From Nitrincola iocasae (GTDB lineage Bacteria > Pseudomonadota > Gammaproteobacteria > Pseudomonadales > Balneatricaceae): 64,000 nt of DNA. Shown here piece by piece: positions 34,840 through 43,665 of this stretch. The DNA lies in NCBI RefSeq assembly GCF_008727795.1, contig NZ_CP044222.1, positions 3,472,001 through 3,536,000 of the forward strand, read 5' to 3'. Within the stretch, counting starts at the first letter, position 1. Every line of letters begins with the position of its first letter. Under the pieces are notes generated by a model, which was not told where the DNA came from, ran no database searches, and saw only the letters and a program-made list of their open reading frames with translations. A program made the position numbers and the translations under genes.

Positions 34840-34986
34840 ATGCTTGAGACCCTTGCGATCATCCTAGTTGTTCTCTGGCTACTGGGTTTTGTCAGCTCTT
34901 ATACCCTTGGCGGTTTCATACATATCCTTTTGGTTATTGCTGTGGTGGTAATACTGATTCGTGTCATTCGAGGTCGGCGTTTGTAA
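34840..34986 (+). CDS. Small lmo0937-family membrane protein
   Basis: A 48-residue hydrophobic peptide, MLETLAIILVVLWLLGFVSS and then YTLGGFIHILLVIAVVVILIR with a basic end. The YTLGG..IHILL.IA......R pattern is that of the lmo0937 family of small membrane proteins. AGGAAA precedes the ATG. It is directly followed by another small membrane protein (35002), so both may respond to envelope stress, but function is unknown. Confidence 0.75.
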   Translation: MLETLAIILVVLWLLGFVSSYTLGGFIHILLVIAVVVILIRVIRGRRL

Positions 34987-35001
34987 CCTAGGAAAAATAA
35001 A

Positions 35002-35223
35002 ATGAATGCAATTAAGATTGTCGGAATCGCACTGATCGTGGCCGGTGTACTGGGATTAGTCTATGGAAATTTCAGCTACACCAAAGAAAGTCATGAGGCC
35101 AAAGTAGGACCCATTGAGTTTTCTATACAAGAGAAGCAAAATGTTAACGTACCCGTTTGGGCTGGCGTGGGATCTATAGCTATAGGTGGCCTACTGCTGC
35201 TATTTGGAAGAAGAAAACCCTGA
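35002..35223 (+). CDS. DUF3185 family membrane protein
   Basis: A 73-residue protein with two helices around a polar loop. The segments VGIALIVAGVLGLVYGNFSYT and VPVWAGVGSIAIGGLLLLFG are characteristic of DUF3185. AGGAAAAA lies before the ATG and the gap to the previous small gene is 15 bp, so they are probably co-transcribed. Function unknown. Confidence 0.82.
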   Translation: MNAIKIVGIALIVAGVLGLVYGNFSYTKESHEAKVGPIEFSIQEKQNVNVPVWAGVGSIAIGGLLLLFGRRKP

Positions 35224-35244
35224 AAACTTGAACTGCCTGCTATC

Positions 35245-35276
35245 TGGCACCTGCCCTGCTCGATGGTGAGGTGCCA
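35245..35276. terminator. Weak hairpin between convergent genes
   Basis: TGGCACCT (35245-35252) pairs with AGGTGCCA (35269-35276) across a 16-nt loop, between the DUF3185 gene and the convergent histidine kinase gene. No T-run. Confidence 0.35.
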
Positions 35277-35288
35277 CAGCAGTCTAAA

Positions 35289-36614
35289 TTATGACTGAAT
35301 AGGCAGCTGAACGACTGCTTCAAAGCCCTTGTCAGAATCACTCGCTGGCGACAATAGCTGTATTTGTCCGCCCATCCCTTTTACCAAGGCATCTACTATG
35401 GCTAGCCCTAAGCCTGAACCGGGCGTAGTCACACTGGCACGAAAAAAACGCTCATGCAGACGCTTCAACTGCTCTGCATTTAAGGGCTCACAGGCATTCA
35501 CAACCCGTAGTTCACCCTTCACGCTCAACTGCACAGTGATCCTGCTATTCGCTTCCCCATGTTTTATGGCATTTTCAATCAGATTTTTGACCAAAATTGA
35601 GAAGGCATCGGCATCGATACACGCTTTTACCGCTTGCTGAGGAAGCTGCAGTTGCAGGTCTTGCACCCCTGACCGTTGATACTCGTCGGCAATCAGAGAC
35701 AACAGTAAGCTTAAATCCTGAGGGGTATCGGTCAACAGCCCGCTGCTGTCGGCTTTGGCAAGTTGTAACAGTTTGTCTGACAGGTTTACCAGATGATTGA
35801 GTGTCGTGACTAACTGACCCGCTTTTAACCGCGAAGCTTCATCGTTCAGTGTTTTTTCCAGGCGTTGAGTCTGGGCCATCATTGTCGCCAGCGGCGTGCG
35901 CAATTCATGTGCTGCATTGGCGGTAAAATGACGCTCAGCCTCCAGAGCGCTTTGTAAGCGCCGCATCAACTGATTAACGGCTTGTCTCATGGGCTCCAGC
36001 TCATGGGGCAAATTGCCATGCGCAACCGGGGTCAGGTCGCCGGCGCCTCGCTGGGCTAATTGCGTACCATATTGCCTGACAGGCCTGATCACCTGCCGTA
36101 CCAGAAAAACGGCCATCAGCAGACACAGAGGTAATAACAATAACAAGGGCATAGCCATAATCAGTAAGGTGTTCAGCACAGCATCACGACGCTTGGCAAG
36201 TGGCTCAGCCACTTGTATGAAGTAGGTACTTTGTATAGCTGACACAGTATAAATTCGATAGCCGTCCTGACTGTCAAAACCATTCCTCAGCGGGGTAGTG
36301 AAAGACTTTTGCCGGGCCGTATGCGACTGCAATAACACTTCACCGTCTGCATCGCGCACTTGATAGGTCAGGCGCTCTTCATGAGCGCTCAGTGCCGGTA
36401 ACTGCTGCAGCAATTTTGCCTCTTCCCGGTTAAAAATTTCCACCAATGCCAGGGGCAAAATGCGCTCGGCGGTTTCCTGCAAGGCACTATCGAAGGTTTT
36501 ATTCAGTTCTCTCTTTAATTGGACACCGGCCAGGAATAGCCCTAACAACCATAAGCAGGTCACCAGTAGCAGCAGACGTAAAATAAGTTGCTTTTGCAGG
36601 CTGATCGATTTCAT
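35289..36614 (-). CDS. Sensor histidine kinase (QseC/PmrB type)
   Basis: A 441-residue inner-membrane kinase. TM1 near residues 12-30, a periplasmic domain of about 125 residues, TM2 near 150-172 (LLIMAMPLLLLLPLCLLMAV), HAMP, then the phosphoacceptor box AAHELRTPLATMMAQ, the N box LIENAIKHGEANS and the G box GSGLGLAIVDAL. It overlaps the regulator gene by 4 bp. The divergent neighbours encode a PepSY-like protein and a ferric-reductase-like protein, so it may sense a redox or metal cue. Confidence 0.93.
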   Translation of the reverse strand: MKSISLQKQLILRLLLLVTCLWLLGLFLAGVQLKRELNKTFDSALQETAERILPLALVEIFNREEAKLLQQLPALSAHEERLTYQVRDADGEVLLQSHTARQKSFTTPLRNGFDSQDGYRIYTVSAIQSTYFIQVAEPLAKRRDAVLNTLLIMAMPLLLLLPLCLLMAVFLVRQVIRPVRQYGTQLAQRGAGDLTPVAHGNLPHELEPMRQAVNQLMRRLQSALEAERHFTANAAHELRTPLATMMAQTQRLEKTLNDEASRLKAGQLVTTLNHLVNLSDKLLQLAKADSSGLLTDTPQDLSLLLSLIADEYQRSGVQDLQLQLPQQAVKACIDADAFSILVKNLIENAIKHGEANSRITVQLSVKGELRVVNACEPLNAEQLKRLHERFFRASVTTPGSGLGLAIVDALVKGMGGQIQLLSPASDSDKGFEAVVQLPIQS

Positions 36615-37270
36615 CCCCTGGGCATCCTGTAGCCCATGCCACGCACGGTTTCGATGTGCCCTTTACCTAATTTTTTGCGTAAACGGCTGATATACACCTC
36701 AATGGTATTACTTTCAATTTCAGCACCAAAGGCATACAGGGCATCTTCCAGGCGTGAGCGGGTTAAGAGTTGTCCGGGGTGCTGCAAAAAGGTTTCGAAG
36801 ATGGCCCATTCCCGCGAGGTTAACTCAACAGACCGTTCTGAATGATAAACAGTTTTATCTGCCAAATTGACCTGCAAGTCGCCCAACACGATATTCGGAT
36901 TGGGGTTACCGCTATAACGCCGTGCTACTGCTGCCACGCGCGCCATCATTTCATCAAGATTAAAGGGTTTTACCAAGTAATCATCGGCACCAGCATTGAG
37001 TCCGTTGATACGGTCAGCTATCTGATCCTTGGCTGTCATAATGATTACTGGCAGGAAGCTGCTCGTTTTTCTTAATTGCTGCAGAAAACTCAGCCCGGAA
37101 CCGTCAGGTAACATCAAGTCCAGTAGTAACAGATCATAGTCCGTGCTGCGCAAACAACTTGCAGCCGCCTCTATACACATCACCCAGTCAACGGCATAGC
37201 CCTCATCCTGTAGTTGATCACGGATCGCTTCGCCAAGACCTTGTGTGTCTTCTACCAGAAGTATTCGCAT
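36611..37270 (-). CDS. OmpR-family response regulator
   Basis: A 219-residue regulator with phosphorylation site Asp51 in LLLLDLMLPDGSG, the K in VKPFNLDEMMAR, and a C-terminal winged helix (SREWAIFETFLQHPGQLLTR and NTIEVYISRLRKKLG). Of the QseB/PmrA subgroup. It is divergent from the PepSY-like gene at 37431; between them lies a large imperfect inverted repeat that may be its operator. Confidence 0.95.
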   Translation of the reverse strand: MRILLVEDTQGLGEAIRDQLQDEGYAVDWVMCIEAAASCLRSTDYDLLLLDLMLPDGSGLSFLQQLRKTSSFLPVIIMTAKDQIADRINGLNAGADDYLVKPFNLDEMMARVAAVARRYSGNPNPNIVLGDLQVNLADKTVYHSERSVELTSREWAIFETFLQHPGQLLTRSRLEDALYAFGAEIESNTIEVYISRLRKKLGKGHIETVRGMGYRMPRG

Positions 37271-37302
37271 AATATCTTCCCAAAAAAACCATCTTAACCC
37301 GC

Positions 37303-37378
37303 TTTTCTGACAAGCACCTGAATCGTTATTATTTTTTTACCCTATATAAGCTTAGCTATTCAGGCCTTTGTCAGGAAA
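37303..37378. promoter_or_regulatory. Inverted repeat in the regulator/PepSY divergent region
   Basis: Arms of about 20 bp (37303-37323 and 37358-37378; CTGACAAG.ACCTGAAT against ATTCAGG..TTTGTCAG) pair with a few mismatches across 34 nt that contain a T-run and TATATAAG. GTCAGG recurs as CCTGAC at 37393-37398. Likely a binding region of the adjacent response regulator. Confidence 0.5.
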
Positions 37379-37430
37379 GTGAAGTAAAGTTACCTGACGC
37401 TAAGAAGCAACGCAAAATTGGAGAGTCACC

Positions 37431-37751
37431 ATGAAAAAAGTATTACGTCCCTTGCTTATCGCCACTTTACTTACAAGTGGAGCAGCATTCGCCAGTGATG
37501 ATTGCTATGACCCAGTTGATACCTGGCAACCAGAAGAAAACCTGCAACAGAATTTAGAGAGTAACGGCTGGCAAGTTGATCGTATCAAGATCGATGATGG
37601 CTGCTATGAGGTTAAGGGTGTTGACACGCTAGGCAACCGATTCGAAGCAATATACTCACCCGCATCCCTGGAAATACGGGAACTGGAGATAAAATTCAAC
37701 GAACAGGGTTCAGCCGAAGATTACCTGGATAGAAGTGCAGTCACTCGTTAA
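37431..37751 (+). CDS. PepSY-like periplasmic protein
   Basis: A 106-residue secreted protein with signal peptide MKKVLRPLLIATLLTSGAAFA. The mature part (NLQQNLESNGWQVDRIKIDD, GCYEVKGVDTLGNRFEAIYS and the end IRELEIKF) follows the PepSY/DUF2-type alpha-beta layout. It has two Cys after the signal that may form a disulphide. GGAG lies before the ATG. Such proteins commonly lie beside ferric-reductase-like genes under a two-component system, as here. Confidence 0.82.
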   Translation: MKKVLRPLLIATLLTSGAAFASDDCYDPVDTWQPEENLQQNLESNGWQVDRIKIDDGCYEVKGVDTLGNRFEAIYSPASLEIRELEIKFNEQGSAEDYLDRSAVTR

Positions 37752-37845
37752 AGAAACTCTCCCTTATTAACCAAAATATACACTCTTTAAGGTTCACGTC
37801 AGAAAGGCCGTGCAGAATGGATTTTAAACCTAAAGGAGTGTATTT

Positions 37846-39132
37846 ATGTCAAATCTACGTTTGCCCCTGAGCCTGTTAACACTACTGATTTTACAGTTAA
37901 GTGTCTGGCAATGGGGGCTCAGCTATGAGCATTTACTCACACTAAGCGGCTTCCTTGCCATCAATTTCATGTCCTTCACCATGCTACTGGCAATGCGCCC
38001 AAGATGGCTGGAGTCACCTTTGGGCGGCCTGGATAAGATGTATCACCTGCATAAATGGACTGGTATTCTCGGTACCATTTTTGCGATAGGGCACTGGCTA
38101 ATCGAAATGGCAGATGATCCCATCCAGCATTTATTTGGGAGGGAGCGGGGCTTAAAAGAAGCCCACTTTTCAGGCTTTCTTGACAGTCTACAGGAGATGG
38201 CCGAAGATCTGGGAGAGCCTGGGCTTTATCTGTTGCTGGCGTTAGTTACCATTACCCTGATTCGCTGGGTACCCTACCGCTTCTGGCGTTACCTGCATCG
38301 AATCATGCCATTGATTTACCTGGCACTGGCCGCCCATGCACTGTTGCTGGCTCCACTGCACTGGTGGCAACAGCCTACGGGGTGGCTGATGGCTGTATTC
38401 ATACTCGGGGGTATAGTGGCGGCCTTGCAATCACTGACAGGGCAGATCGGCAAGAGCCGCCGCTGGCAGGGTCTGGTTCGCGCCGTTCAGCAAGTATCCC
38501 ACAACACTACTGAAGTGGTCTGTGAGATGGGAAAAAACTGGCCAGGTCACCGAGCAGGACAATTCGCACTCGTGACGTTCGACCGGACTGAAGGTGCACA
38601 CCCTTTCACCCTGGCCTCTACAGATCAGAACAATGGTCTACTCAGCTTTCAAATCAAGGCATTAGGTGATTATACCCGCACGCTGCCGCACCGGCTGCAC
38701 AGTGGTAGCAAGGTTACCGTTGAAGGCCCATATGGCTGTTTTAATCCGGAGAAAGGCAGAGCCAAAGCGCAGCAAATCTGGATAGCAGGCGGCATTGGCA
38801 TTACCCCATTCCTGGCGGCATTGGAAAGTCGACTGGTCTATACTGACAAAACCTACCCGGCCGTGACCTTACATTATGCTATTCATCTCGCAACCGATGA
38901 CCCCAATGTGGCGCGCTTGCAAACCTTAGTGGAACAGCTGCCAGAAATAACCTTACAGTTTCACCAAAGCCAACAGGGCCAACGACTGACGGCAGATCAA
39001 TTACAGCTCCATCACGCTAAGGTCGATATCTGGTTCTGTGGTCCTCAAGGATTGGCAACAGCTCTACGTGAAGGTCTGAAAGACATGTCTATTTCATTAC
39101 GTTTTCATCAGGAACGCTTCGAATTCAGGTAA
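37846..39132 (+). CDS. Ferric-reductase-like transmembrane oxidoreductase
   Basis: A 428-residue protein. The N-terminal half has six helices with paired His for b-type hemes (HLHKWTGILGTIFAIGHWLIE and YLHRIMPLIYLALAAHALLL), and the C-terminal half is an FAD/NAD(P)H reductase module (HPFTLAS, VTVEGPYGCF, IWIAGGIGITPFLAAL, WFCGPQGLATAL). It moves electrons from NAD(P)H across the membrane to a metal or another acceptor. AAGGAG precedes the ATG. Followed 9 bp later by a VIT-family metal transporter. Confidence 0.9.
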   Translation: MSNLRLPLSLLTLLILQLSVWQWGLSYEHLLTLSGFLAINFMSFTMLLAMRPRWLESPLGGLDKMYHLHKWTGILGTIFAIGHWLIEMADDPIQHLFGRERGLKEAHFSGFLDSLQEMAEDLGEPGLYLLLALVTITLIRWVPYRFWRYLHRIMPLIYLALAAHALLLAPLHWWQQPTGWLMAVFILGGIVAALQSLTGQIGKSRRWQGLVRAVQQVSHNTTEVVCEMGKNWPGHRAGQFALVTFDRTEGAHPFTLASTDQNNGLLSFQIKALGDYTRTLPHRLHSGSKVTVEGPYGCFNPEKGRAKAQQIWIAGGIGITPFLAALESRLVYTDKTYPAVTLHYAIHLATDDPNVARLQTLVEQLPEITLQFHQSQQGQRLTADQLQLHHAKVDIWFCGPQGLATALREGLKDMSISLRFHQERFEFR

Positions 39133-39141
39133 GGAAATTAT

Positions 39142-39831
39142 ATGAGCCATATTGAAATGCATAGATCACATCGTGTTGGCTGGTTGCGCGCTGCTGTACT
39201 TGGAGCAAACGATGGCATTGTTTCTACTGCTAGTCTTATTATTGGTGTTGCCGCAGCCAGCACTACCCATAACAGTATTATCCTGGCTGGTGTTGCTGGA
39301 TTAGTCGCAGGTGCTATGTCTATGGCGGCTGGTGAGTACGTATCTGTAAGTTCTCAAGCTGATACTGAAAGTGCTGACCTTGCAATTGAAAAAAAATCAT
39401 TGGAAGAAGATATTGAATTCGAAAAAAAGGAGCTTGCCGAGATATATGAGGCAAGAGGCGTTGAACCGTTGTTAGCACGCCAAGTTGCTGAGCAGCTTAT
39501 GGAACACGATGCCCTTGGAGCACATGCCAGAGATGAAATAGGCATCTCGGAGACGGGGAATGCACGGCCAATTCAGGCGGCGTTATCTTCGGCAGGTACT
39601 TTTACTATTGGGGCGGCACTGCCATTAGTGGTGGCATGGGCGGTACCTCTCCATCTGCTGATTATTCTTGTTGCATTATTTTCTTTGATATTGCTCGCTC
39701 TTCTTGGCGCCCTTGCAGCACGGGCAGGCGGTGCATCGATGATGATCGGCGCTATCAGGGTTGCATTTTGGGGAAGCCTTGCCATGGCAATAACTGCAGG
39801 AGTGGGTAGCGTTTTTGGAGTGGTTGCATAA
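39142..39831 (+). CDS. VIT1/CCC1-family metal transporter
   Basis: A 229-residue protein with five helices. The start RVGWLRAAVLGANDGIVSTASLIIGV and GAMSMAAGEYVSVSSQAD are hallmarks of the family that moves Fe2+ or Mn2+. A cytoplasmic helical domain (IEKKSLEEDIEFEKKELAEI) rich in Glu lies between TM2 and TM3, as in the metal-sponge of VIT1. AAGGA precedes the ATG. It is co-directional with the reductase, so the pair may reduce and then export or store iron. Confidence 0.92.
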   Translation: MSHIEMHRSHRVGWLRAAVLGANDGIVSTASLIIGVAAASTTHNSIILAGVAGLVAGAMSMAAGEYVSVSSQADTESADLAIEKKSLEEDIEFEKKELAEIYEARGVEPLLARQVAEQLMEHDALGAHARDEIGISETGNARPIQAALSSAGTFTIGAALPLVVAWAVPLHLLIILVALFSLILLALLGALAARAGGASMMIGAIRVAFWGSLAMAITAGVGSVFGVVA

Positions 39832-39843
39832 CCTCTAAAAACC

Positions 39844-39878
39844 ACACCGACTCGCTGAATAAACCAGAAAGTCGGTGT
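39844..39878 (-). terminator. Terminator of eptA (possibly bidirectional)
   Basis: A perfect 9-bp stem ACACCGACT / AGTCGGTGT (39844-39852 and 39870-39878). On the minus strand it is followed by GGTTTTTAG, a T-run that suits the end of eptA. Confidence 0.7.
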
Positions 39879-39903
39879 CTCTTAAATAAAATTTACGCTT
39901 TTA

Positions 39904-41538
39904 TTAACTACATAGCCCTATCAGATCAAGTGGTGCTTGCTTAGCCTCAGTCTGGACAGAAAACAATGAGAGCATAGAAGCAAATATATTGTCATGGCTA
40001 ACATGTTCAGAACGACTTAAGCAGCCAACATCAAACTCAGCCCGTTGCTTGAAGCCATCAGACAACCATAACAACATGGGCACTCTTGTTTGTGCCTCAG
40101 GTGCCATCCAATAAGGCAGACCGTGTAAATAAACACCGTTTTCACCCAGCGATTCACCATGATCCGATAAATACAGCAACGCCGTATCATATTGCTCATT
40201 CAAATCCATCAACATTTCTATGGTATCGTCTAACAGACTGTCTGTCGCGACAATAGCATTATCATAAGCATTAATAATATGCTCTTGTTCACACTCTCCC
40301 AGTAAATTAGTCTGACATTCAGGCATAAAAACTTTCTGCTCAGGCAGACTACGTTTGTAGTATTCCGGACCGTGATTTCCTAATTGATGCAATACCACTA
40401 AAACATTTTGTTGTGGCGTGCTATGCGTAGTAATTGTCTGTGGCAGTGCGTGTAACATGGCAATATCAGGGCACTCTCCAGCTTTACAACTAAAATCACT
40501 ATTTTCAGCAAACAGAGGGTCCTGCTCAACGCGATTACACATGCCTTTACAGCCAGAGTTATTGTCACGCCAGATGACTTTAATACCCGCCCGCTGCAAT
40601 ACATCCAGCAGATTATCAGAGTTTTTAGCTTTATTATCATCAAACTCTGATCGTTGCAGGTAACTGAACAAGCAAGGTACGGACACCGCCGTGGTTGTGC
40701 CACAAGCCTCAACTGCACCAAAATTAATGAGATCCCTGGAACTAAGCTTAGGCGTTGTATTACGTGAGTAACCATTAATACCTAAATGATCGGCACGAAC
40801 TGTCTCACCCAGCACCATTATGACCAATTTCGGTTTAACAGAACTACTTTGAATTAACTTTGCATCAGTTGCATAAACCTGGAATGGCTCAGAATCAGCT
40901 GATTCTGTATGCATTATACTGGTCGTAGCTGATATAACACTCAGCGGCAGTGCCTGATGCTTCAAGTAGCGATGCTCACGAAATACCCCAGCATAGCTTT
41001 GATACTGGCTAAATAAAAGCAGAGACAACATAACCAGACTACCGGCAAGCGTTACAACATATCCCTTCAAAAATAGCTTAAAACTCAGAGGCTTTATTTT
41101 CAAGAAAACAATAATAATCATCGGAAAAATCAAGTATAATAAAAAATATTTAATCATCCCAACATTAAGCAAACCCGTCGCTTCTCGGACATCCGTTTCG
41201 ATCACATTAACGAGCATGGTTTTATCTAGAACGACACCATACTGAAGCATAAAATACTGACCAACAGCGCCTATTGCAATCAAAAAAACAAGCCATATTT
41301 TTTGAAGATATCTAACACTAAACAATTGACAAATAAACAAATTTATAAGAAACAACATAAACAGTATTGCAAAAAACAAACCTGTACTATCAAGAGAAGT
41401 AACACTGGACATCGCGGGCTTATTATAAAAAACAGTAAGAATAAAAGCACAAGCAACCGTCAACTGCCAAGGGGCAAGTGGGGTTGAAAACAGCTTATTC
41501 AGCCTAAGTAAATAAGATTTATAACCAGAAAAAACCAT
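39904..41538 (-). CDS. eptA: Lipid A phosphoethanolamine transferase EptA-like
   Basis: A 544-residue enzyme that moves phosphoethanolamine from phosphatidylethanolamine to lipid A, which lowers surface charge and gives polymyxin resistance. Five N-terminal helices precede a periplasmic sulfatase-fold domain: VLGETVRADHLGINGY, the nucleophile Thr in CGTTTAVSVPC, DNNSGCKGMC, HQLGNHGPEYY and LYLSDHGESLGE with zinc ligands. I start at ATG 41538, 7 bp after AAGGGG; the frame could be read from TTG 41544. A PmrA box and a hairpin lie in its leader. Confidence 0.92.
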   Translation of the reverse strand: MVFSGYKSYLLRLNKLFSTPLAPWQLTVACAFILTVFYNKPAMSSVTSLDSTGLFFAILFMLFLINLFICQLFSVRYLQKIWLVFLIAIGAVGQYFMLQYGVVLDKTMLVNVIETDVREATGLLNVGMIKYFLLYLIFPMIIIVFLKIKPLSFKLFLKGYVVTLAGSLVMLSLLLFSQYQSYAGVFREHRYLKHQALPLSVISATTSIMHTESADSEPFQVYATDAKLIQSSSVKPKLVIMVLGETVRADHLGINGYSRNTTPKLSSRDLINFGAVEACGTTTAVSVPCLFSYLQRSEFDDNKAKNSDNLLDVLQRAGIKVIWRDNNSGCKGMCNRVEQDPLFAENSDFSCKAGECPDIAMLHALPQTITTHSTPQQNVLVVLHQLGNHGPEYYKRSLPEQKVFMPECQTNLLGECEQEHIINAYDNAIVATDSLLDDTIEMLMDLNEQYDTALLYLSDHGESLGENGVYLHGLPYWMAPEAQTRVPMLLWLSDGFKQRAEFDVGCLSRSEHVSHDNIFASMLSLFSVQTEAKQAPLDLIGLCS

Positions 41539-41543
41539 CACCA

Positions 41544-41571
41544 AACCCCTTACAATAATAACTAAGGGGTT
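41544..41571 (-). promoter_or_regulatory. 5' UTR hairpin covering the eptA ribosome-binding site
   Basis: A perfect 9-bp stem AACCCCTTA / TAAGGGGTT with a 10-nt loop (GTTATTATTG on the mRNA). The 3' arm contains AAGGGG, the Shine-Dalgarno of eptA, 7 bp before the ATG, so folding would block translation. It may be a simple translational brake, a thermosensor or a target for a regulatory protein. Confidence 0.6.
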
Positions 41572-41587
41572 AGTATGATTTCATTAC

Positions 41588-41604
41588 ATTAAGACAGACT
41601 TAAG
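41588..41604 (-). promoter_or_regulatory. PmrA box upstream of eptA
   Basis: On the minus strand CTTAAG-TCTGT-CTTAAT, a direct repeat with the 5-bp spacer of PmrA/BasR boxes. It lies 50-66 bp upstream of the eptA ATG, in the direction of transcription. Confidence 0.75.
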
Positions 41605-41627
41605 TTATCAATCACTATCATCATATT

Positions 41628-43007
41628 TTATTGAGGCAAGATAATGTTGACCGACAAAATTTGGTTATCTAGCTGATAAAAAACACTCCCACCATGCAAT
41701 TTAGCAACATGTTCAACAATAGATAAACCCAGGCCACATCCTTCGATGTGCTGATGCACCTGATGACGAAAGAAACGGTCTCCCATTCTGTCAGTGTCAG
41801 GTAAAGACTGCGCTTTATTGGAAATAGATATATGTAAAACACTATCATCTTCCAATTGCGCTTTAACGACAGCCTCACTTTCGGGCACTGCATATTTGGC
41901 TGCATTTTCAAGCAAATTTCTTAACGCCAATCCTAGTAAAAACTCATCACCTTTAATATTGATATTCTCTGGAATATCCAGCTTCCATTTAATCCTATCC
42001 AACATAATAAAGGGCAACAACGACAAGCTATTCTGAATTAATTCAGTCAGATTTATAGTTGAGTAGGAAGTTTCAGCAAGAGACTCTATTCGATTCAACT
42101 GCAGTAACTGATTGACTAAATGCGTCATTTTCCTGCTACCGTCCAGTATTGAGTCTACAGCGATAGCGGTTTCTTCCGGTTTCGTTGCCTCCTGCAAATT
42201 TTCTGCATGCAACTGTAATACACTGATAGGAGTCCTTAGCTCATGTGCTGCATCAGAAACAAAACGCTTTTCCTGTGTCACATAGTGCGACACACGGTTA
42301 ATCAGTTGGTTAATTGCAAGTTTAATGGGTTGCAATTCTGTAGGCAGTGGCAGGGTAATTTCAGAAAGCTGCTCCGGAGACTTAGTGGAAATTGTTTGTT
42401 CCAGTAAACGCAGAGGGCGAAGTGTCAGACCGATGATTAAATAGATAAACACGCTCAGCGGAATCATCACGACCAGAATCGGCCTGATCTGAGCAAGAGC
42501 AAGGTAAGCGCTCATCTCTTCACGAATATCTTCACGCTGAGCCGTCATCACCCAAGTCTCGCCATCACTCAATAAGGTAACATAGGCTATCCACAGCGTG
42601 TGCTGATAAACGATCTCATGAAATCCGTCTAGTTTTACCAATTCAGGGAAGTTAACGCTGTTTTCAGACTGCAGCAATAAAGCGTTATTTCGCCATACTT
42701 GAAATGCCAACTTTTGCTCATATTTGTGACCTGAAAAGCTTCTCTCCTGAGCGGAGGACAAAGTTTCCCCATTAGCCGGTAGCTCAAGCGTAGCGATAAC
42801 TATTGGATAGTGTGTTTGTGCTGCAGGATCGGCGCTCTCCACCAGAGCGCCGATCAAACGCGCATTTCGTACCAACTGTGCATCATACATTTCATCCAGC
42901 TCATGCAGTGCATCCTGATAGGACACATATGCTGTAAAGCTGAGGCTAGCTAATACGATGCTATTGAGGGCTATCAACAGCCAAAATCGAATGCTATTTG
43001 TCTGCAT
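41628..43007 (-). CDS. Sensor histidine kinase (PmrB-like)
   Basis: A 459-residue kinase. TM1 near residues 9-29 (FWLLIALNSIVLASLSFTAY), a periplasmic domain of about 140 residues, TM2 near 177-197 (PILVVMIPLSVFIYLIIGL), HAMP, the H box AAHELRTPISVLQLH, the N box LLENAAKYAVPES and the G box GCGLGLSIVEHV. It overlaps the regulator by 14 bp. The presence of a PmrA box at the edge of this cluster supports a PmrB role, though the periplasmic domain lacks an obvious ExxE iron motif, so the signal is open. Confidence 0.92.
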   Translation of the reverse strand: MQTNSIRFWLLIALNSIVLASLSFTAYVSYQDALHELDEMYDAQLVRNARLIGALVESADPAAQTHYPIVIATLELPANGETLSSAQERSFSGHKYEQKLAFQVWRNNALLLQSENSVNFPELVKLDGFHEIVYQHTLWIAYVTLLSDGETWVMTAQREDIREEMSAYLALAQIRPILVVMIPLSVFIYLIIGLTLRPLRLLEQTISTKSPEQLSEITLPLPTELQPIKLAINQLINRVSHYVTQEKRFVSDAAHELRTPISVLQLHAENLQEATKPEETAIAVDSILDGSRKMTHLVNQLLQLNRIESLAETSYSTINLTELIQNSLSLLPFIMLDRIKWKLDIPENINIKGDEFLLGLALRNLLENAAKYAVPESEAVVKAQLEDDSVLHISISNKAQSLPDTDRMGDRFFRHQVHQHIEGCGLGLSIVEHVAKLHGGSVFYQLDNQILSVNIILPQ

Positions 43008-43665
43008 AGCGACTGTTAAGCTTATAGCCTACACCTCGAACTGTTTTAATGATCGTCGGCGTAAGTTTTTTGCGCAGGCTGTGAATGTGCACTTCGATCG
43101 CATTGCTTTCAGTTTCACCACCCCAGCCATGGCTAAGCTCATCGAGTTGCTGACGGGAAAGAATACGGTCAGCATTTAACATAAAGGCTTTCAGCAACAT
43201 GAATTCCCGCCTCGTCAGCTCAATGGTCCTGGACTGAAAATGACAGAACATTCTGTTGAGATCAATCTCTATGTCAGCCACCTGCAGAAGGTCATCACGA
43301 CGGTTAGTGCTGCGCCTGCATAAAACTCTGATACGCGCTTCCAGCTCAAGTATATCGACTGGCTTAACCAGAAAATCATCAGCGCCGCTGTTTAGAGCGT
43401 CCAGCTTTATAGCCAGCTCATCTTGAGCTGTCAGAACCAGGATAGGAACCAGCCCACCCTCTTTGCGTATTGACCTGATAAGGCGGGTTGCAAAACCATC
43501 TGGCAAGCCTAAATCCAGTATCATCAAATCAAAATGGCTGGTTTTCAGGGCTGATTTGGCCTGACTGCCATTAATACAGTGTTCCGGCTGGTATCCCATT
43601 TTTTTGAGCCTAAACGCCATACCTTTAGCTAAGGAGATGTCGTCCTCTACCAGCAAGATCCGCAT
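42994..43665 (-). CDS. OmpR-family response regulator (PmrA-like)
   Basis: A 223-residue regulator with phosphorylated Asp51 (LMILDLGLPDGFATRL), Lys in VKPVDILELEAR, and a winged helix (ELTRREFMLLKAFMLNA and NAIEVHIHSLRKKL). PmrA/BasR-like boxes at the two ends of the cluster (41588 and 44772) make it the likely regulator of eptA and of its own operon. It overlaps the kinase gene and starts at the stop of the PAP2 gene. Confidence 0.93.
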   Translation of the reverse strand: MRILLVEDDISLAKGMAFRLKKMGYQPEHCINGSQAKSALKTSHFDLMILDLGLPDGFATRLIRSIRKEGGLVPILVLTAQDELAIKLDALNSGADDFLVKPVDILELEARIRVLCRRSTNRRDDLLQVADIEIDLNRMFCHFQSRTIELTRREFMLLKAFMLNADRILSRQQLDELSHGWGGETESNAIEVHIHSLRKKLTPTIIKTVRGVGYKLNSRYADK

